This document shows positions 54,552-64,000 of a DNA stretch of 64,000 nucleotides, piece after piece. Location of the stretch: contig NZ_JABGCL010000005.1 in NCBI RefSeq assembly GCF_019800005.1, positions 186,001 to 250,000 of the forward strand, read 5' to 3'. The notes below the pieces were generated by a model that saw only the letters and a program-made list of their open reading frames with translations, had not been told where the DNA came from and searched no databases. The stretch comes from Geminicoccus harenae. Its GTDB lineage: Bacteria; Pseudomonadota; Alphaproteobacteria; Geminicoccales; Geminicoccaceae. The translations under genes were made by a program, and so were the position numbers. Positions within the stretch are counted from its first letter, which is position 1; every line of letters begins with the position of its first letter.

Positions 54552-56144
54552 TTACTCCGCGGCCTGCTGCGCGACCTGGTCGACGGTCTTGCCGTCGGTG
54601 AAGGTCTCCTTTTCCCGCGCCTTGTGCGGGCCCGGGTGGTGCGGCAGCAGCGGCAGCTTCAGGGCTTCCTGCAGGTCGATGCCCGCACCCTCGGCGACCC
54701 GGCGGCCATAGTCCTCGTCGCAGTGCCAGAAGTGCCAGACCATCCGGAGCGCGATCTCCTTGGGGCACTCCTTCATGTCGGCGACCAGGTTGGAGATCAG
54801 CTCGTCGCGCTCCCAGTCCTGGAAGCTGCGGTAGCTCTCGCCGGCCTGCTTGTAGTCGTCGGTGGTGCGGGTGGTCTGGTAGCGGCCGAGATAGCCCTCG
54901 ACGTACTGGTGGTATTCCTTCTGCGGCTTCGGCGCTTCCTTCAGCCCGCCCATGATGCTGGGCTCGTAGTTCACGTGCGGGTTCTGGCCGCCGCGATCCA
55001 CGAAGTAGGTCATCTGGCCGTCCCGCTGGTTGGTGTGGGCGCGGGCCTGCTCCTGCGGCGCGTTGACCGGGAGCTGCAGGTAGTTCGGGCCTACGCGGTA
55101 GCGCTGGGTGTCCGAGTAGGACAGGGTCCGGCCCTGCAGCATCTTGTCGTCGGAGAAGTCGATGCCGTCGACCAGCACGCCCGTGCCAAACGCCGACTGC
55201 TCGGCCTCGGCGAAGAAGTTGTCCGGCTTGCGGTCCAGCACCATGCGGCCCACCGGGAGCAGCGGGAACTTGTCCTTCGGCCAGAGCTTGGTGTCGTCGA
55301 GCGGGTCGAAGTCCAGCTCGTCATGCGGACCGTCCGGCATGATCTGCACGCAGAACTCCCATTCCGGGTAGTCGCCGCGGTCGATCGCGTCGTACAGGTC
55401 CTTGGTGGCGTGCCCGACGTCCTTGGCCTGGATCTCGGCGGCCTGCGCGCTGGTCAGGTTGCGGACACCCTGCTTGGGCTCCCAGTGGAACTTGACCAGA
55501 TGCGCGACGCCCTGGTCGTTCACCAGCTTGTAGGTGTTGACGCCCGAGCCTTCCATCTCGCGATAGTTGGCCGGAATGCCCCAGGGGCTCTTGATCCAGG
55601 TGATCATGTGCAGGGATTCCGGGCTCTGCGACACGAAGTCGTAGAAGCGCCAGGCCTCCTGCCGGTTGGTCACCGGGTCGGGCTTGAAGGCGTGGATCAT
55701 GTCCGGAAACTTGACCGCGTCCCGGATGAAGAAGATCTTGATGTTATTGCCGACCAGGTCCCAGTTGCCCTCGACGGTCTTGAACTTGACCGCGAAGCCG
55801 CGCGGGTCGCGCGCCGTCTCAGGACTGTCCTTGGCGCCGATCACCGTGGAGAAGCGCACGAACATCGGCGTCTTCACGCCGGTCTCGTTCAGCACACGGG
55901 CGCGGGTGTACTTGGACGCCGGCTCATCGCCGATCTTGCCATAGGCCTCGAACCAGCCGTGCGCGCCGGCACCGCGCGCATGCACCACCCTCTCGGGGAT
56001 ACGCTCGCGATCGAAATGGGTGATCTTCTCGATGAACTGGTAGTTCTCGAGGGTGGCAGGGCCACGCTCGCCGACCGTGCGCAGGCTCTGGTTGTCACGG
56101 ACCGGGTGACCCTGACGCGTTGTCAGAATCTTACGATCATCCAT
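54552..56144 (-). CDS. Monofunctional haem catalase
   Basis: A 530-residue catalase decomposing hydrogen peroxide. The distal histidine lies in [15 protein letters not shown], the distal asparagine region in [20 protein letters not shown], and the proximal haem tyrosine in [35 protein letters not shown] is also conserved. The ATG at 56144 follows AGGAG by 9 nt; upstream residues of the longer frame are not catalase-like. The length suits small-subunit catalases with a C-terminal extension. Confidence 0.95.
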   Translation of the reverse strand: MDDRKILTTRQGHPVRDNQSLRTVGERGPATLENYQFIEKITHFDRERIPERVVHARGAGAHGWFEAYGKIGDEPASKYTRARVLNETGVKTPMFVRFSTVIGAKDSPETARDPRGFAVKFKTVEGNWDLVGNNIKIFFIRDAVKFPDMIHAFKPDPVTNRQEAWRFYDFVSQSPESLHMITWIKSPWGIPANYREMEGSGVNTYKLVNDQGVAHLVKFHWEPKQGVRNLTSAQAAEIQAKDVGHATKDLYDAIDRGDYPEWEFCVQIMPDGPHDELDFDPLDDTKLWPKDKFPLLPVGRMVLDRKPDNFFAEAEQSAFGTGVLVDGIDFSDDKMLQGRTLSYSDTQRYRVGPNYLQLPVNAPQEQARAHTNQRDGQMTYFVDRGGQNPHVNYEPSIMGGLKEAPKPQKEYHQYVEGYLGRYQTTRTTDDYKQAGESYRSFQDWERDELISNLVADMKECPKEIALRMVWHFWHCDEDYGRRVAEGAGIDLQEALKLPLLPHHPGPHKAREKETFTDGKTVDQVAQQAAE

Positions 56145-56316
56145 CGATAGAATCTCCTCGAAGACGCGGACGCTGGGGCTGCGGCGGCAGGACGTGACCG
56201 TCCGGCCAAAAGGCAAAGCCGACCCATATATGGGGATGCCGGCCGGGCTATGCGATGATTGGGATCAGTTTAATGCGCCTCCAGCGTCCGGCCGAGGGGG
56301 GCGAACCCGCCAAGGC

Positions 56317-57948
56317 TCAGTCGCGCGGCTCCAGCTTGATCCAGGCATAGCCATGGGCCGCCAAGCGGACCGTGCCCCGGTCCATCCCGTCCAGGTTGCT
56401 CTCGCTATCGGCCAAGAGCCTGCGTACCCGCACCGGCCCCTCCGGCAGGCCGGGCTGCACCTCGACAGTACGGTCGGAAAAATTGTGCAGGGTGAGGATG
56501 CTGCCATTCGGGCTCTGCTGGCGCAGCGCCACCACCGCGGGCTCGCTCAGGTCCACGATCTCGCACTCGGCCCAGCCGATCTCGGGGTGGGAGCGGCGCT
56601 CGCGGACCATCCGCCGCACCTGTTCGAGCAGGCTGTCGGGATGGTCGATCTGCAACTCGACATTGCGGTCGGGAAAGCCGAACGGGCCATCCGCGATCAC
56701 CGGCCGGATCAGCCGGTCGGCCGGTGCCGTCGAGAAGCCGGCATTGCGCTGCCCGTTCCACTGCATCGGCGTCCGCACCGAGTGGCGCTCGGACTGCCTG
56801 AGGTCGTCGCCCATGCCGATCTCGTCGCCGTACCAGAGCACGGGCGTGCCGGGCAGGGCGAACATCAGGCTGAATGCCATGGCGATCCGCCTGGGGTCAC
56901 CGCCCAGCATCGGCGCTAGCCGGCGGCGGATCCCGCGCTCGTAGATCTGCATGTCGGGGTCCGGCCCGAACGCCTGGAACACTTCCTCCCGCTCGGCATC
57001 GCTCAGCCGGCCGAGGTCGAGCTCGTCATGGTTGCGCAGGAAATGCGCCCACTGCCCGGTCTTCGGGATCTCCGGCGTGTTCTTGAGCATGTCCACGACC
57101 GGCCGGCCGTCACCGCGCGCCAGCCCCAGGAACAGGTACTGGTTCAGCATGAAGTGGAACACCATCGTCATGCGGTCGTCGTTGCCGAAATACTCGTCGG
57201 CCATGTCCATCGGGATGTTGGCCTCGGCCAGCAGCACGGCCTCGGCCTTGCGCCAGGACAGAAAGCGCCTGAGCTCCGTCAGGTATTCGTGCGGGTCGCC
57301 CTCGGGATGGCTGTCCAGGCCGGTGTACTCGATCAGGAACGGCACCGCATCCAGGCGGAAGCCGACCACGCCCAGCTCCAGCCAGAAGCCCATGATCTTG
57401 TGGATCTCTTCGGTGACCGCCGGGTTGGCGATGTTGAGATCGGCCTGGTGCTCGTAGAAGCGGTGGAAATAATATTCGCCGGCCTGCTCGTCCCAGGTCC
57501 AGGTGCTTTCCTGCACGCCCGGGAATATCACCCCGTCCTCTGCGTTCTCCGGCTTCTCCTTCGACCAGACATACCAGTCGCGATAGGGCGAATCCGGGTC
57601 GCTGCGCGCGGCCTGGAACCAGGGATGGTCGATCGAGGTGTGGTTGACCACGAGGTCGACGATCACCCGCATCCCCCGGTGCCGGGCGGCCCTGGCGAAG
57701 TTGACGAAGTCGCCGAGCGTGCCCAGTCGCGGGTCGACCCCGTAAAAATCGGTGACGTCATAGCCGTTGTCACGGTTGGGCGTGGGATAGAAGGGGGTGA
57801 GCCAGATGCAGGTGACCCCTAGCGCTTCCAGGTAATCCAGCCGCTCGATCAGGCCCGCGAAGTCACCGACGCCATCGCCATTGCCGTCCTGGAAAGTCTC
57901 GACGTCGATGCAGTAGATGACGGCGTTCTTGTACCAGAGGTCGAGCAA
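56317..57948 (-). CDS. GH13 alpha-glucosidase-fold enzyme, trehalose synthase-like
   Basis: A 543-residue enzyme of the trehalose synthase (TreS) type, which isomerises maltose and trehalose. GH13 regions are clear: DLVVNHTS, GFRLDAVPF (nucleophile Asp), LLAEANI (acid/base Glu) and FLRNHDELD (transition-state Asp). The opening WYKNAVIYCIDVETFQDGNG and DFAGLIERLDYLEALGVTCI is TreS-like. A C-terminal beta domain ends with IKLEP. No partner maltokinase is present. Oligo-1,6-glucosidase activity is an alternative. Confidence 0.85.
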   Translation of the reverse strand: MLDLWYKNAVIYCIDVETFQDGNGDGVGDFAGLIERLDYLEALGVTCIWLTPFYPTPNRDNGYDVTDFYGVDPRLGTLGDFVNFARAARHRGMRVIVDLVVNHTSIDHPWFQAARSDPDSPYRDWYVWSKEKPENAEDGVIFPGVQESTWTWDEQAGEYYFHRFYEHQADLNIANPAVTEEIHKIMGFWLELGVVGFRLDAVPFLIEYTGLDSHPEGDPHEYLTELRRFLSWRKAEAVLLAEANIPMDMADEYFGNDDRMTMVFHFMLNQYLFLGLARGDGRPVVDMLKNTPEIPKTGQWAHFLRNHDELDLGRLSDAEREEVFQAFGPDPDMQIYERGIRRRLAPMLGGDPRRIAMAFSLMFALPGTPVLWYGDEIGMGDDLRQSERHSVRTPMQWNGQRNAGFSTAPADRLIRPVIADGPFGFPDRNVELQIDHPDSLLEQVRRMVRERRSHPEIGWAECEIVDLSEPAVVALRQQSPNGSILTLHNFSDRTVEVQPGLPEGPVRVRRLLADSESNLDGMDRGTVRLAAHGYAWIKLEPRD

Positions 57949-57997
57949 CCGGCTTCTCCTGCGGGGGAACGTTCCAGGAGAAACGGCTGAGCCCTGC

Positions 57998-58873
57998 TCA
58001 GGGTGCCGTCGGCGGCTCGGCCATGGTCTTGGCCTGCCGCCGGCTCGCCAGCACGCCGCGCTTCGGCGCGAACAGGAAGGCCAGGATGAACTGCACGGTG
58101 AGCGCCAGGACGATGGTGGGGGCCGGCGCGCTGTCCAGGCGGAAGCTCACCAGCACGCCCAAGACCGCCGCACCCATCGCCACCGCCGCCGCGATCAGCA
58201 GCATCCGGCCGAACCGGTCGGTCAGCAGGAAGGCGATCGCCCCCGGTGCGATCAGCAGTGCGATCGCCAGGATCAGCCCTACCGCCTTCAGCGCGCCCAC
58301 GATCGCGAGTGCCAGCAGCGCCAGCAGGCCGTAATGCAGCAGCCGGACCGGCAGGCCGATCGCCCGCGCATGGGTCGGGTCGAAGCAGAAGAGCAGCAGG
58401 TCACGGCCCTTCAGGCCCACCACCAGGACGGTCAGGAGCGTGATCGCCCCGGCCTGCCAGAGATCGGCCGCGTACACGCCCAGCAGGTCGCCGAACAGGA
58501 TGTGGTCCAGATGCACGTCCGATTCGATCTTGGTGTACAGGACCAGCCCCAGCCCGAACATGCCGGAGAACACCACGCCCATCACGGTGTCCTCCTTCAG
58601 CCGGCTGTGCTCCTTGAGATAGCCGGTCGCCACCGCACAGCCCATCCCGGCCGCGAACGCGCCCAGGCCCAGCGGCAGGCCGACGATATAGGCGAGCACG
58701 ATCCCGGGCAGCACCGCATGACTGATCGCATCGCCCATGAGCGACCAGCCCTTGAGCACCAGGAAGCAGGACAGAAGCGCGCTGGTGACCCCCACCAGCA
58801 CGGCGGTCAGCATCGCCTGGCGCATGAAGTCGTAGGCGAACGGCTCCGTGAAGAAGGCGAGGATCTCGCTCAT
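57998..58873 (-). CDS. sitD: Manganese/iron ABC transporter permease SitD-type
   Basis: A 291-residue integral membrane protein with about eight helices of the metal ABC-3 permease family (LVLKGWSLMGDAISHAVLPG, ALLIAPGAIAFLLTDRF). The ATG at 58873 overlaps the stop of the neighbouring permease. The two permeases share the GWSL(M/V)GDA(I/L)SHA motif and probably form a heterodimer, as in SitABCD. Confidence 0.85.
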   Translation of the reverse strand: MSEILAFFTEPFAYDFMRQAMLTAVLVGVTSALLSCFLVLKGWSLMGDAISHAVLPGIVLAYIVGLPLGLGAFAAGMGCAVATGYLKEHSRLKEDTVMGVVFSGMFGLGLVLYTKIESDVHLDHILFGDLLGVYAADLWQAGAITLLTVLVVGLKGRDLLLFCFDPTHARAIGLPVRLLHYGLLALLALAIVGALKAVGLILAIALLIAPGAIAFLLTDRFGRMLLIAAAVAMGAAVLGVLVSFRLDSAPAPTIVLALTVQFILAFLFAPKRGVLASRRQAKTMAEPPTAP

Positions 58874-59727
58874 GGCCTGGCCGCCAGTCCGGCCCGCGCC
58901 TGCCGCCCGGCGGCCAGCCGGCCATGCTTCGGTGCGAACAGGAAGGCCAGGAGGAAGATCAGCGTCTGCAGGACGATGATGATCCCGCCGGTCGCCGCGT
59001 CCAGGAAATAGCTGAGATAGGCGCCCGTGAAGCTGGTCCCGGCCCCGATCAGCACGCTCAGCACGATCAGCCGGCCGAACCGGTCGGTCAGCAGATAGGC
59101 GGTGGCCCCCGGCGTCACCACCATGGCGATCACCAGGAACGCGCCCACCGTCTGCAGGGCCGCCACGGTCGAGGCGGCCAGCAGGGTGAAGAACAGGAGC
59201 TTCAGCCGCCCCGGATGGAGGCCCACCGAGCGGGCATGGTTCTCGTCGAAGAACACCACCATCAGGTCCCGCCATTTCAGCGTCAGGACCAGCAGCGAGC
59301 CGCCGCCGATGATGGCGAGCTGGAGGATGTCGGCAGGGGCGATGCCCAGGATGTTGCCGAGCACGATGGTCTGCACGTCCACCGAGGTCGGCGACAGCGA
59401 GACCATGAACAGGCCCAGCCCGAAGAAGGAGGTGAAGGTCAGCCCGATCACCGCATCCTCCTTCAGCCGGGTGCGCTCGCGCACGAACAGCATGGCGAGT
59501 GCCGCCAGCCCGCCGGACAAAAAGGCGCCGAGCGAGAAGGGCAGGCCCAGCATGTAGGCCCCGGCCACGCCCGGCACGATCGCGTGGGAGAGCGCATCGC
59601 CCACCAGTGACCAGCCCTTGAGCATTAGATAGGCCGACAGGAACGCGCAGACCGCCCCCACGAGCGCGCTCACCCACATGGCGTTGACCATGTAGCCATA
59701 GCCGAACGGCTCCAGGAGCAGGCTCAT
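58870..59727 (-). CDS. sitC: Manganese/iron ABC transporter permease SitC-type
   Basis: A 285-residue permease homologous to Sit[21 protein letters not shown] and [20 protein letters not shown]. Its ATG overlaps the ATPase stop (ATGA). It forms the membrane channel with SitD. Confidence 0.85.
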   Translation of the reverse strand: MSLLLEPFGYGYMVNAMWVSALVGAVCAFLSAYLMLKGWSLVGDALSHAIVPGVAGAYMLGLPFSLGAFLSGGLAALAMLFVRERTRLKEDAVIGLTFTSFFGLGLFMVSLSPTSVDVQTIVLGNILGIAPADILQLAIIGGGSLLVLTLKWRDLMVVFFDENHARSVGLHPGRLKLLFFTLLAASTVAALQTVGAFLVIAMVVTPGATAYLLTDRFGRLIVLSVLIGAGTSFTGAYLSYFLDAATGGIIIVLQTLIFLLAFLFAPKHGRLAAGRQARAGLAARP

Positions 59728-60617
59728 TGCCCGGCCACCTCCTCGGCCCGGCAGGGCTGCTGGTCGGCGCCGTTGGCGCCATAGAGCACCACCGGCCGCT
59801 CGTCGTCGCTCAGCACCGTGACCTTGCGCGGGTCCGCGTCCTGGTGGAGTGCTGCACCACCCAGCGTCAGGTGGCGGAGCTGGCCGCCGAACGCGGCGGC
59901 CAGGTTGGCCCGGGTGAAGGTCGTCTCGGTCGGGCCCGCCGCCAGGACCGTGCGGCGCAGGATCGCGACTTGGTCGCAGAACTCCGGCACGCTGCCGAGA
60001 TTATGGGTCGAGACCAGCATCACCCGGCCCTCGGCGGCGAGCTCGCGCAACAGGGTGATGATCGCCTCCTCCGTGGTCACGTCCACGCCGGTGAACGGCT
60101 CGTCCAGCAGGATGACCCGGCCTTCCTGGGCAAGGGCGCGCGCCAGGAACACGCGCTTCTTCTGCCCACCCGACAATTCGCCGATCTGGCGGTGGCGGAA
60201 CGCGGTCATGCCGACCCGCTCCAGCGCCAGGTCCACCTTGCGCCGGTCCTCCTTCGACGCGATCCGCAGGAAGCCCATATGGCCGTAGCGGCCCATGGTG
60301 ACGACATCCTCGACCAGGACCGGGAAGTTCCAGTCGACCTCCTCGGCCTGAGGGACATAGGCCACCGTGTTGGCCTTGAGCGCCCGCCCGGCCGGCTCGC
60401 CGAACAGGCGGACGCTGCCGCGGGCCAGCGGCACGAAGCCCATGATCGCCTTGAACAGGGTCGACTTGCCGCTGCCGTTGACGCCGATCAGCGCACAGAT
60501 CGAGCCCGCCGGCACCTGGAAGCTGGCATCGTGCAGTGCCGTGAAGCCGTTGCGGTAGATGACGGTGACGTCCTCGACGGCGATGGCGGGCGCCTCGATG
60601 CCAGGGATCGCGGTCAT
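59724..60617 (-). CDS. sitB: Manganese/iron ABC transporter ATPase SitB-type
   Basis: A 297-residue ATPase with Walker [14 protein letters not shown]-loop [10 protein letters not shown], signature [15 protein letters not shown], Walker [13 protein letters not shown] and H-loop LVSTHNLG. Its start shares one base with the stop of the binding protein. It energises SitCD. Confidence 0.9.
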   Translation of the reverse strand: MTAIPGIEAPAIAVEDVTVIYRNGFTALHDASFQVPAGSICALIGVNGSGKSTLFKAIMGFVPLARGSVRLFGEPAGRALKANTVAYVPQAEEVDWNFPVLVEDVVTMGRYGHMGFLRIASKEDRRKVDLALERVGMTAFRHRQIGELSGGQKKRVFLARALAQEGRVILLDEPFTGVDVTTEEAIITLLRELAAEGRVMLVSTHNLGSVPEFCDQVAILRRTVLAAGPTETTFTRANLAAAFGGQLRHLTLGGAALHQDADPRKVTVLSDDERPVVLYGANGADQQPCRAEEVAGQ

Positions 60618-61522
60618 CAGGAGGTGAACCCCGCGACGATGGTCTGGGTGGTGACGCGCAGCAGGTCCAGATAGGTCGGCACCGGCCCGTCCGCCTCGCT
60701 CAGCGAGTCGACGTAGAGGACGCCGCCATAGGCGGCACCGGTTTCCTGCGCGACCTGGCGCGCCGGCTTGTCGGAGACCGTGCTCTCGCTGAACACCACC
60801 GGGATCTGGTGCTCCCGGACCAGGTCCACGACCTTGCGGACCTGCTGCGGCGTGCCCTGGGCATCCGCGTTGATCGGCCAGAGATAGGCTTCCTTCAGCT
60901 CGTAGTCGCGGGCCAGGTAGCTGAACGCCCCCTCGCTGGTGACCAGCCAGCGCCGCCCTTCCGGCACGCGCGCCAGGGCAGCGCGGGTCGTGTCATCCAC
61001 GGCCTTGATGCACTCCGCATAGGCCGCCGCATTGCGCGCATAGGTCTCGGCATTGCCCGGGTCATGCTTGGTCAGCGCGTTCTTGATGTTCTCCACATAG
61101 ATCAGCGCATTGGTGGGCGACATCCAGGCATGGGGGTTGGGCTTGCCCGTATAGGGCCCGTCGCCGATCGGCATGGGCTCGATCCCCTCGGACGCCACGA
61201 CTGCCGGCACATACATCAGGCGCTCGAAGAAGCGCTCGAACCACAGTTCGAGGTTGAGGCCGTTCCAGACCACCAGGTCGGCGTCACGCGCCCGGACGAT
61301 GTCGCGCGGGGTCGGCTGGTAGTTGTGGATCTCGGCGCCGGGCTTGGTGATCGATTCCACCACCGCCGCATCGCCGGCGACGTTGCGCACCAGGTCGGCG
61401 ATCACGGTGAAAGTGGTGACCACCTTGAGGCGACGGTGCTCGACCGCCTCCGCCGGGGAGGCCGCCAGCACCAGCCCCAGCACCGCCAGGGGCAGCCACC
61501 GCCAGTCCCGATACCACGCCAT
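60617..61522 (-). CDS. sitA: Manganese/iron ABC transporter binding protein SitA-type
   Basis: A 301-residue cluster A-I binding protein with signal peptide ([17 protein letters not shown]). Likely metal ligands: His in EIHNYQPTP, His in NPHAWMSP, Glu in [13 protein letters not shown] and Asp in YVDSLSEAD. The His-His-Glu-Asp set and the lack of a His-rich loop indicate Mn/Fe rather than Zn. GGAG lies 8 nt before ATG 61522. It is divergent from mntR. Confidence 0.9.
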   Translation of the reverse strand: MAWYRDWRWLPLAVLGLVLAASPAEAVEHRRLKVVTTFTVIADLVRNVAGDAAVVESITKPGAEIHNYQPTPRDIVRARDADLVVWNGLNLELWFERFFERLMYVPAVVASEGIEPMPIGDGPYTGKPNPHAWMSPTNALIYVENIKNALTKHDPGNAETYARNAAAYAECIKAVDDTTRAALARVPEGRRWLVTSEGAFSYLARDYELKEAYLWPINADAQGTPQQVRKVVDLVREHQIPVVFSESTVSDKPARQVAQETGAAYGGVLYVDSLSEADGPVPTYLDLLRVTTQTIVAGFTS

Positions 61523-61661
61523 CGATCCACTCCGTTCTTGGCCCACGCCAAGAAAAATGGCCACGCATGAAAAGTTTGTCCAGGGGTAACATTATGAGCC
61601 CGAGCCAGCATTGCGTCACCGGTCGACACTTGCCGGGTCACATGCTCTTTCTCGGGCAACG

Positions 61662-62150
61662 ATGACGGCAACGGGGTTGGAAGCGGCGTTGGATGAGCAA
61701 GTGACGGGCAGCGGCCAGGGGCAGGGCGCGCGCGAGCGCGAGCGGATCGGGCGGCATGCCGAGCAGTTCGCACGGGTGCGCCGGGCGCATCAGTCGGAGA
61801 TGGCCGAGGACTATGTCGAGATGATCGCGGAGCTGATCGCCACCCAGGGCGAGGCGCGCGCCGCCGACCTGGCCGAGCGGTTCGGCGTCGCTCCCCCGAC
61901 CGTGGCCCGGACCATCCAGCGCCTGATCCGCGACGGGCTCGTGACCAGCGCGCCGTACCGCGCCATCTTCCTGACCGAGGCCGGCCACGAGATGGCCGCC
62001 CAGGCCCGTGCCCGCCACCTCCTGGTGCGCGACTTCCTGGTGGCGCTGGGGGTGAGCCCGGACGTGGCCGAGATGGATGCCGAGGGCATCGAGCATCATG
62101 TAAGCGAGGAGACGCTGGCGGTGTTCCGCCGCTTCCTGGACCGCTCCTGA
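61662..62150 (+). CDS. mntR: Manganese-responsive DtxR-family regulator
   Basis: A 162-residue MntR-type repressor with winged helix (ARAADLAERFGVAPPTVART) and the metal-binding dimerisation part (DAEGIEHHVSEETLAVFRRF), lacking the SH3-like third domain of DtxR. It is divergent from sitABCD with a 139-bp gap and probably represses it when Mn is plentiful. The ATG at 61662 is chosen over 61611 because the conserved helix begins shortly after. Confidence 0.9.
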   Translation: MTATGLEAALDEQVTGSGQGQGARERERIGRHAEQFARVRRAHQSEMAEDYVEMIAELIATQGEARAADLAERFGVAPPTVARTIQRLIRDGLVTSAPYRAIFLTEAGHEMAAQARARHLLVRDFLVALGVSPDVAEMDAEGIEHHVSEETLAVFRRFLDRS

Positions 62151-62157
62151 CACGGGC

Positions 62158-63447
62158 TCAGAAGGCGACCTGCAGCCGCATCTGGAAGATGTCGGCATGC
62201 TCGTCGCCGCCGGTCTCGGGCGCATCCCTGGCCTCGGCGCGCACATAGTTGGCCATCACCCGGACGTTCTCGTCCGGGTACCAGTTCAGGCCGAGCGTCA
62301 GGTCGCCCTGGCGGCCGCCCTGGACGTCCTTGTCCTCCAGGTCGATCCCGCTCAGGCGCCCGGCCAGCTCGAAGACCCCGTAGCCGCCCTTGGTGACGCG
62401 CTGCGCCTCGTCCAGCTCCACGCCCTCGAACCGGCCGAGCTCCCCGCCATAGCTGGGCAGGTCCGTGCTATAGGGCCGGCCAGGCCCGTTGATGACCCAG
62501 GCGACCATCACGTAGCCGCCCTGGAAGTCCGGGTCGCCCTGGCCGCCGTCCCGCTCGACCTGGGTGAAGATGTACTCCCCCTGCACGCGAACCGGGCCGC
62601 GCTGCCAGGCGGCCTCCAGGCCGAAGCGGGTCAGCGACTGCGCATCGTCCAGCGTGTCGGTGTCGACCAGCGAGGCGTTGAACAGGTCGGATTCGGGGGT
62701 GGTCGAGAACGAGGCCTCGCCGGAATCCAGGTCGCGATAGCCGATCGAGCCGCCCAGATGCACCACGTCCCGCTCGGTTCGGACCGGCGCATAGGTGACG
62801 CGCGCCGTGATGCCGGTGCCGCCATCCTCGAAGCTCTCGTTGATGTTGCCGCCATAGACGCCCGCAGCCGCGGTCCAGTCGTCCTGTGCCGCCGCGATCG
62901 CCAGGCCGACATTCCGCCCGGGCGCGAAGGCATTGGCCACGGAGCGGCTCATGAAGGCCATCTCGTTGTCGCTGGTGACCTCCTCCAGGCTGAACGGCTC
63001 CTTGACGTTGCCGACCGTCACCACGACCGGCTGCCAGGCCACGGCCAGCGCCACGTCCTTCAGCGGCGCCTCGTTGTCCGCCAAATCATACTGGTAGGCG
63101 CCGTTGAGCCAGCCGTCATAGCTGCCGGACAGCTCGAGCCGCGCCTGGGTAATGTCCACGTTCTTGTCGAAGATGTCGTAGGCGTCGTCGTCGCTCACGC
63201 TGCCGTCGCCCAGGTCCAGATAGAGCCGGCCGCCCAAATTCAGCTCGGCGCGGCCCTCCAGGAAGCGCAGCGTGATCCCTTCCCCGTCCACCGTCAGCCC
63301 GTCCGCCTCCTGGGCACCGGCCGCCCCGCTGCCCAGCAGCACCAGGCAGCCGACCAGCCCGGCTGTCAGAGGGCCGCTACCTGGGCGGTGCAGCTCCCAC
63401 TGGGTGAACCTCGTCATCATGTGCAGATCCTTCCCCGACCGACGCAT
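62158..63447 (-). CDS. OprO/OprP-type outer-membrane porin
   Basis: A 429-residue protein with a signal peptide (SGPLTAGLVGCLVLLGSGAAGA) after a long charged start, and a beta-barrel of alternating residues ending in aromatic MRLQVAF, the outer-membrane insertion signal. RLYLDLGDGS, RLELSGSYDGWLNGAYQYDL and TVGNVKEPFSLEEVTS fit the phosphate-selective porin O/P family. AGGGAG stands before the ATG at 63447, but the ATG at 63420 also has a usable site. The substrate may be phosphate or another anion. Confidence 0.85.
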   Translation of the reverse strand: MRRSGKDLHMMTRFTQWELHRPGSGPLTAGLVGCLVLLGSGAAGAQEADGLTVDGEGITLRFLEGRAELNLGGRLYLDLGDGSVSDDDAYDIFDKNVDITQARLELSGSYDGWLNGAYQYDLADNEAPLKDVALAVAWQPVVVTVGNVKEPFSLEEVTSDNEMAFMSRSVANAFAPGRNVGLAIAAAQDDWTAAAGVYGGNINESFEDGGTGITARVTYAPVRTERDVVHLGGSIGYRDLDSGEASFSTTPESDLFNASLVDTDTLDDAQSLTRFGLEAAWQRGPVRVQGEYIFTQVERDGGQGDPDFQGGYVMVAWVINGPGRPYSTDLPSYGGELGRFEGVELDEAQRVTKGGYGVFELAGRLSGIDLEDKDVQGGRQGDLTLGLNWYPDENVRVMANYVRAEARDAPETGGDEHADIFQMRLQVAF

Positions 63448-63492
63448 GGTGCTCCCTCTGCCCGACTCTCCGCGGCTGCTGCCTCTGCCTCC

Positions 63493-63645
63493 CTCATGTC
63501 ATCCCCCGCCCTCATGTCATCCCCCGCGAAGGCGGGGGATCAACTGCAGGAGGATGACCAACTGTGCTGGCACCGCTGCGGTGCTCCTTGCACAGGTGCC
63601 GGCGTGCGGCGGTTGATCCTCCGGTCCAGCCGGGGGATGACCGGA
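63493..63645. repeat. REP-like palindromic repeat pair
   Basis: CTCATGTCATCCCCCGC occurs twice (63493-63509 and 63511-63527). The second copy continues into a stem (CCCCCGC-GAAG-GCGGGGG) and GATCAACTGC. A related unit, inverted (GTTGATCC to GGGGGATGAC), lies at about 63612-63641. Such elements are common between genes in alphaproteobacteria and often resemble RAYT-mobilised REP sequences. Confidence 0.7.
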
Positions 63646-63734
63646 GGGAGAACGTCCGCACCGCCGGTCCAATGACGGATCGCGGGCATCTGGCGGTAAC
63701 AGGTCCCAACCTGCCGATCCGCATCAGCCCCCGC

Positions 63735-63956
63735 TCAGCCATCCAGCTTCTTCAGCGCTTCCGGCCGATGCGCCGCCCGCTTGCCTGACTTGTCGCTCTC
63801 GACGATGAACTCAGGATGGTCCTTCGACGCCGCCACCTGGTGACCCTTGATCCGCGTCGGGCTGGTCTGCTTGCGGACGACCTCGCCGGTGCTGTGGCCG
63901 CCCGACGACTCCCAGCTCACTCGGTCGCCCTGGTGCAGATCCTTCGCCGTCGCCAT
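63735..63956 (-). CDS. DUF2945 / hypervirulence-associated TUDOR-like protein
   Basis: A 73-residue basic protein: LHQGDRVSWESSGGHSTGEV, then GHQVAASKDHPEFIVESDKSG and KRAAHRPEALKKLDG, the family pattern of a small SH3/TUDOR-like barrel. The ATG at 63956 is preferred because the residues upstream in the longer frame are not conserved-looking. The function of the family is unknown; stress-related or nucleic-acid contact is suspected. Confidence 0.85.
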   Translation of the reverse strand: MATAKDLHQGDRVSWESSGGHSTGEVVRKQTSPTRIKGHQVAASKDHPEFIVESDKSGKRAAHRPEALKKLDG

Positions 63957-64000
63957 CCGCCTGCTCCCTTGCCGTCCCGCCGCCACCCTCGGGAACGTAC

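Overview
The window is high-GC DNA from an alphaproteobacterium, probably of the Rhodospirillales/Geminicoccales kind. The host part (about 39.2-64 kb) points there: a glpR-glpD-glpSTPQUV glycerol ABC transporter operon as in Rhizobium and relatives, a sitABCD/mntR manganese unit, a cobalamin riboswitch and an OprO/P-type porin. This is a judgement from gene content, not a database match.

Bases 1 to about 39,177 are the right arm of a contractile-tailed prophage (myovirus). In order: the 3' end of terminase (3-1178); a minus-strand pair encoding a SpoT-like HD hydrolase and a zinc-finger protein; portal; a small KOW/SH3-like protein; an initiator-type tRNA-fMet; a beta-rich protein of unknown role; an SPP1 gp7/Mu F-like head protein; a pyrophosphatase-domain protein; a minus-strand AraC regulator; an AT-rich, repeat-rich gap; an HNH endonuclease; a 1,511-residue SNF2 helicase polyprotein; prohead protease; scaffold; major capsid protein; head fibre; neck proteins (one on the minus strand); sheath; tube; tail assembly chaperones; tape measure with tail lysozyme; baseplate hub, spike, LysM-gp25, gpJ- and gpI-like proteins; tail fibres and collar proteins. 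Integrase, repressor, replication and lysis genes are not in view and presumably lie to the left. The prophage appears to end in a truncated tRNA-Leu(CAA) at 39,177-39,221, beside an intact tRNA-Leu(CAA).

The most striking observation is a repeated promoter-like block. GTCGTGAC, two bases, then a -10-like hexamer with fixed A and T (xAnnnT), stands in front of nearly every phage structural transcription unit. In six cases (one on the minus strand with a single mismatch) the block begins exactly 22 nt before an ATG that has no Shine-Dalgarno sequence; a seventh is at 23 nt. The expected transcription start then falls on or next to the A of the ATG, so the late mRNAs look leaderless. One further copy sits farther upstream and there the gene has a Shine-Dalgarno sequence and a TTG start. 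The phage also carries its own initiator-type tRNA, which may be connected. Intrinsic terminators separate several of these units.

The host part (39.2-64 kb) contains NfeD and an SPFH/QmcA-like protein; a cobalamin riboswitch before a 94-residue unknown protein; a lipoprotein coupled to a ROK-type glucokinase; a GGDEF-EAL protein whose N-terminal half resembles CheB/CheR fusions; the glycerol uptake operon with GlpD and GlpR; catalase; a trehalose-synthase-like GH13 enzyme; the SitABCD manganese transporter divergent from MntR; an OprO/P-like porin; REP-like palindromes; and a DUF2945 protein at the right edge.
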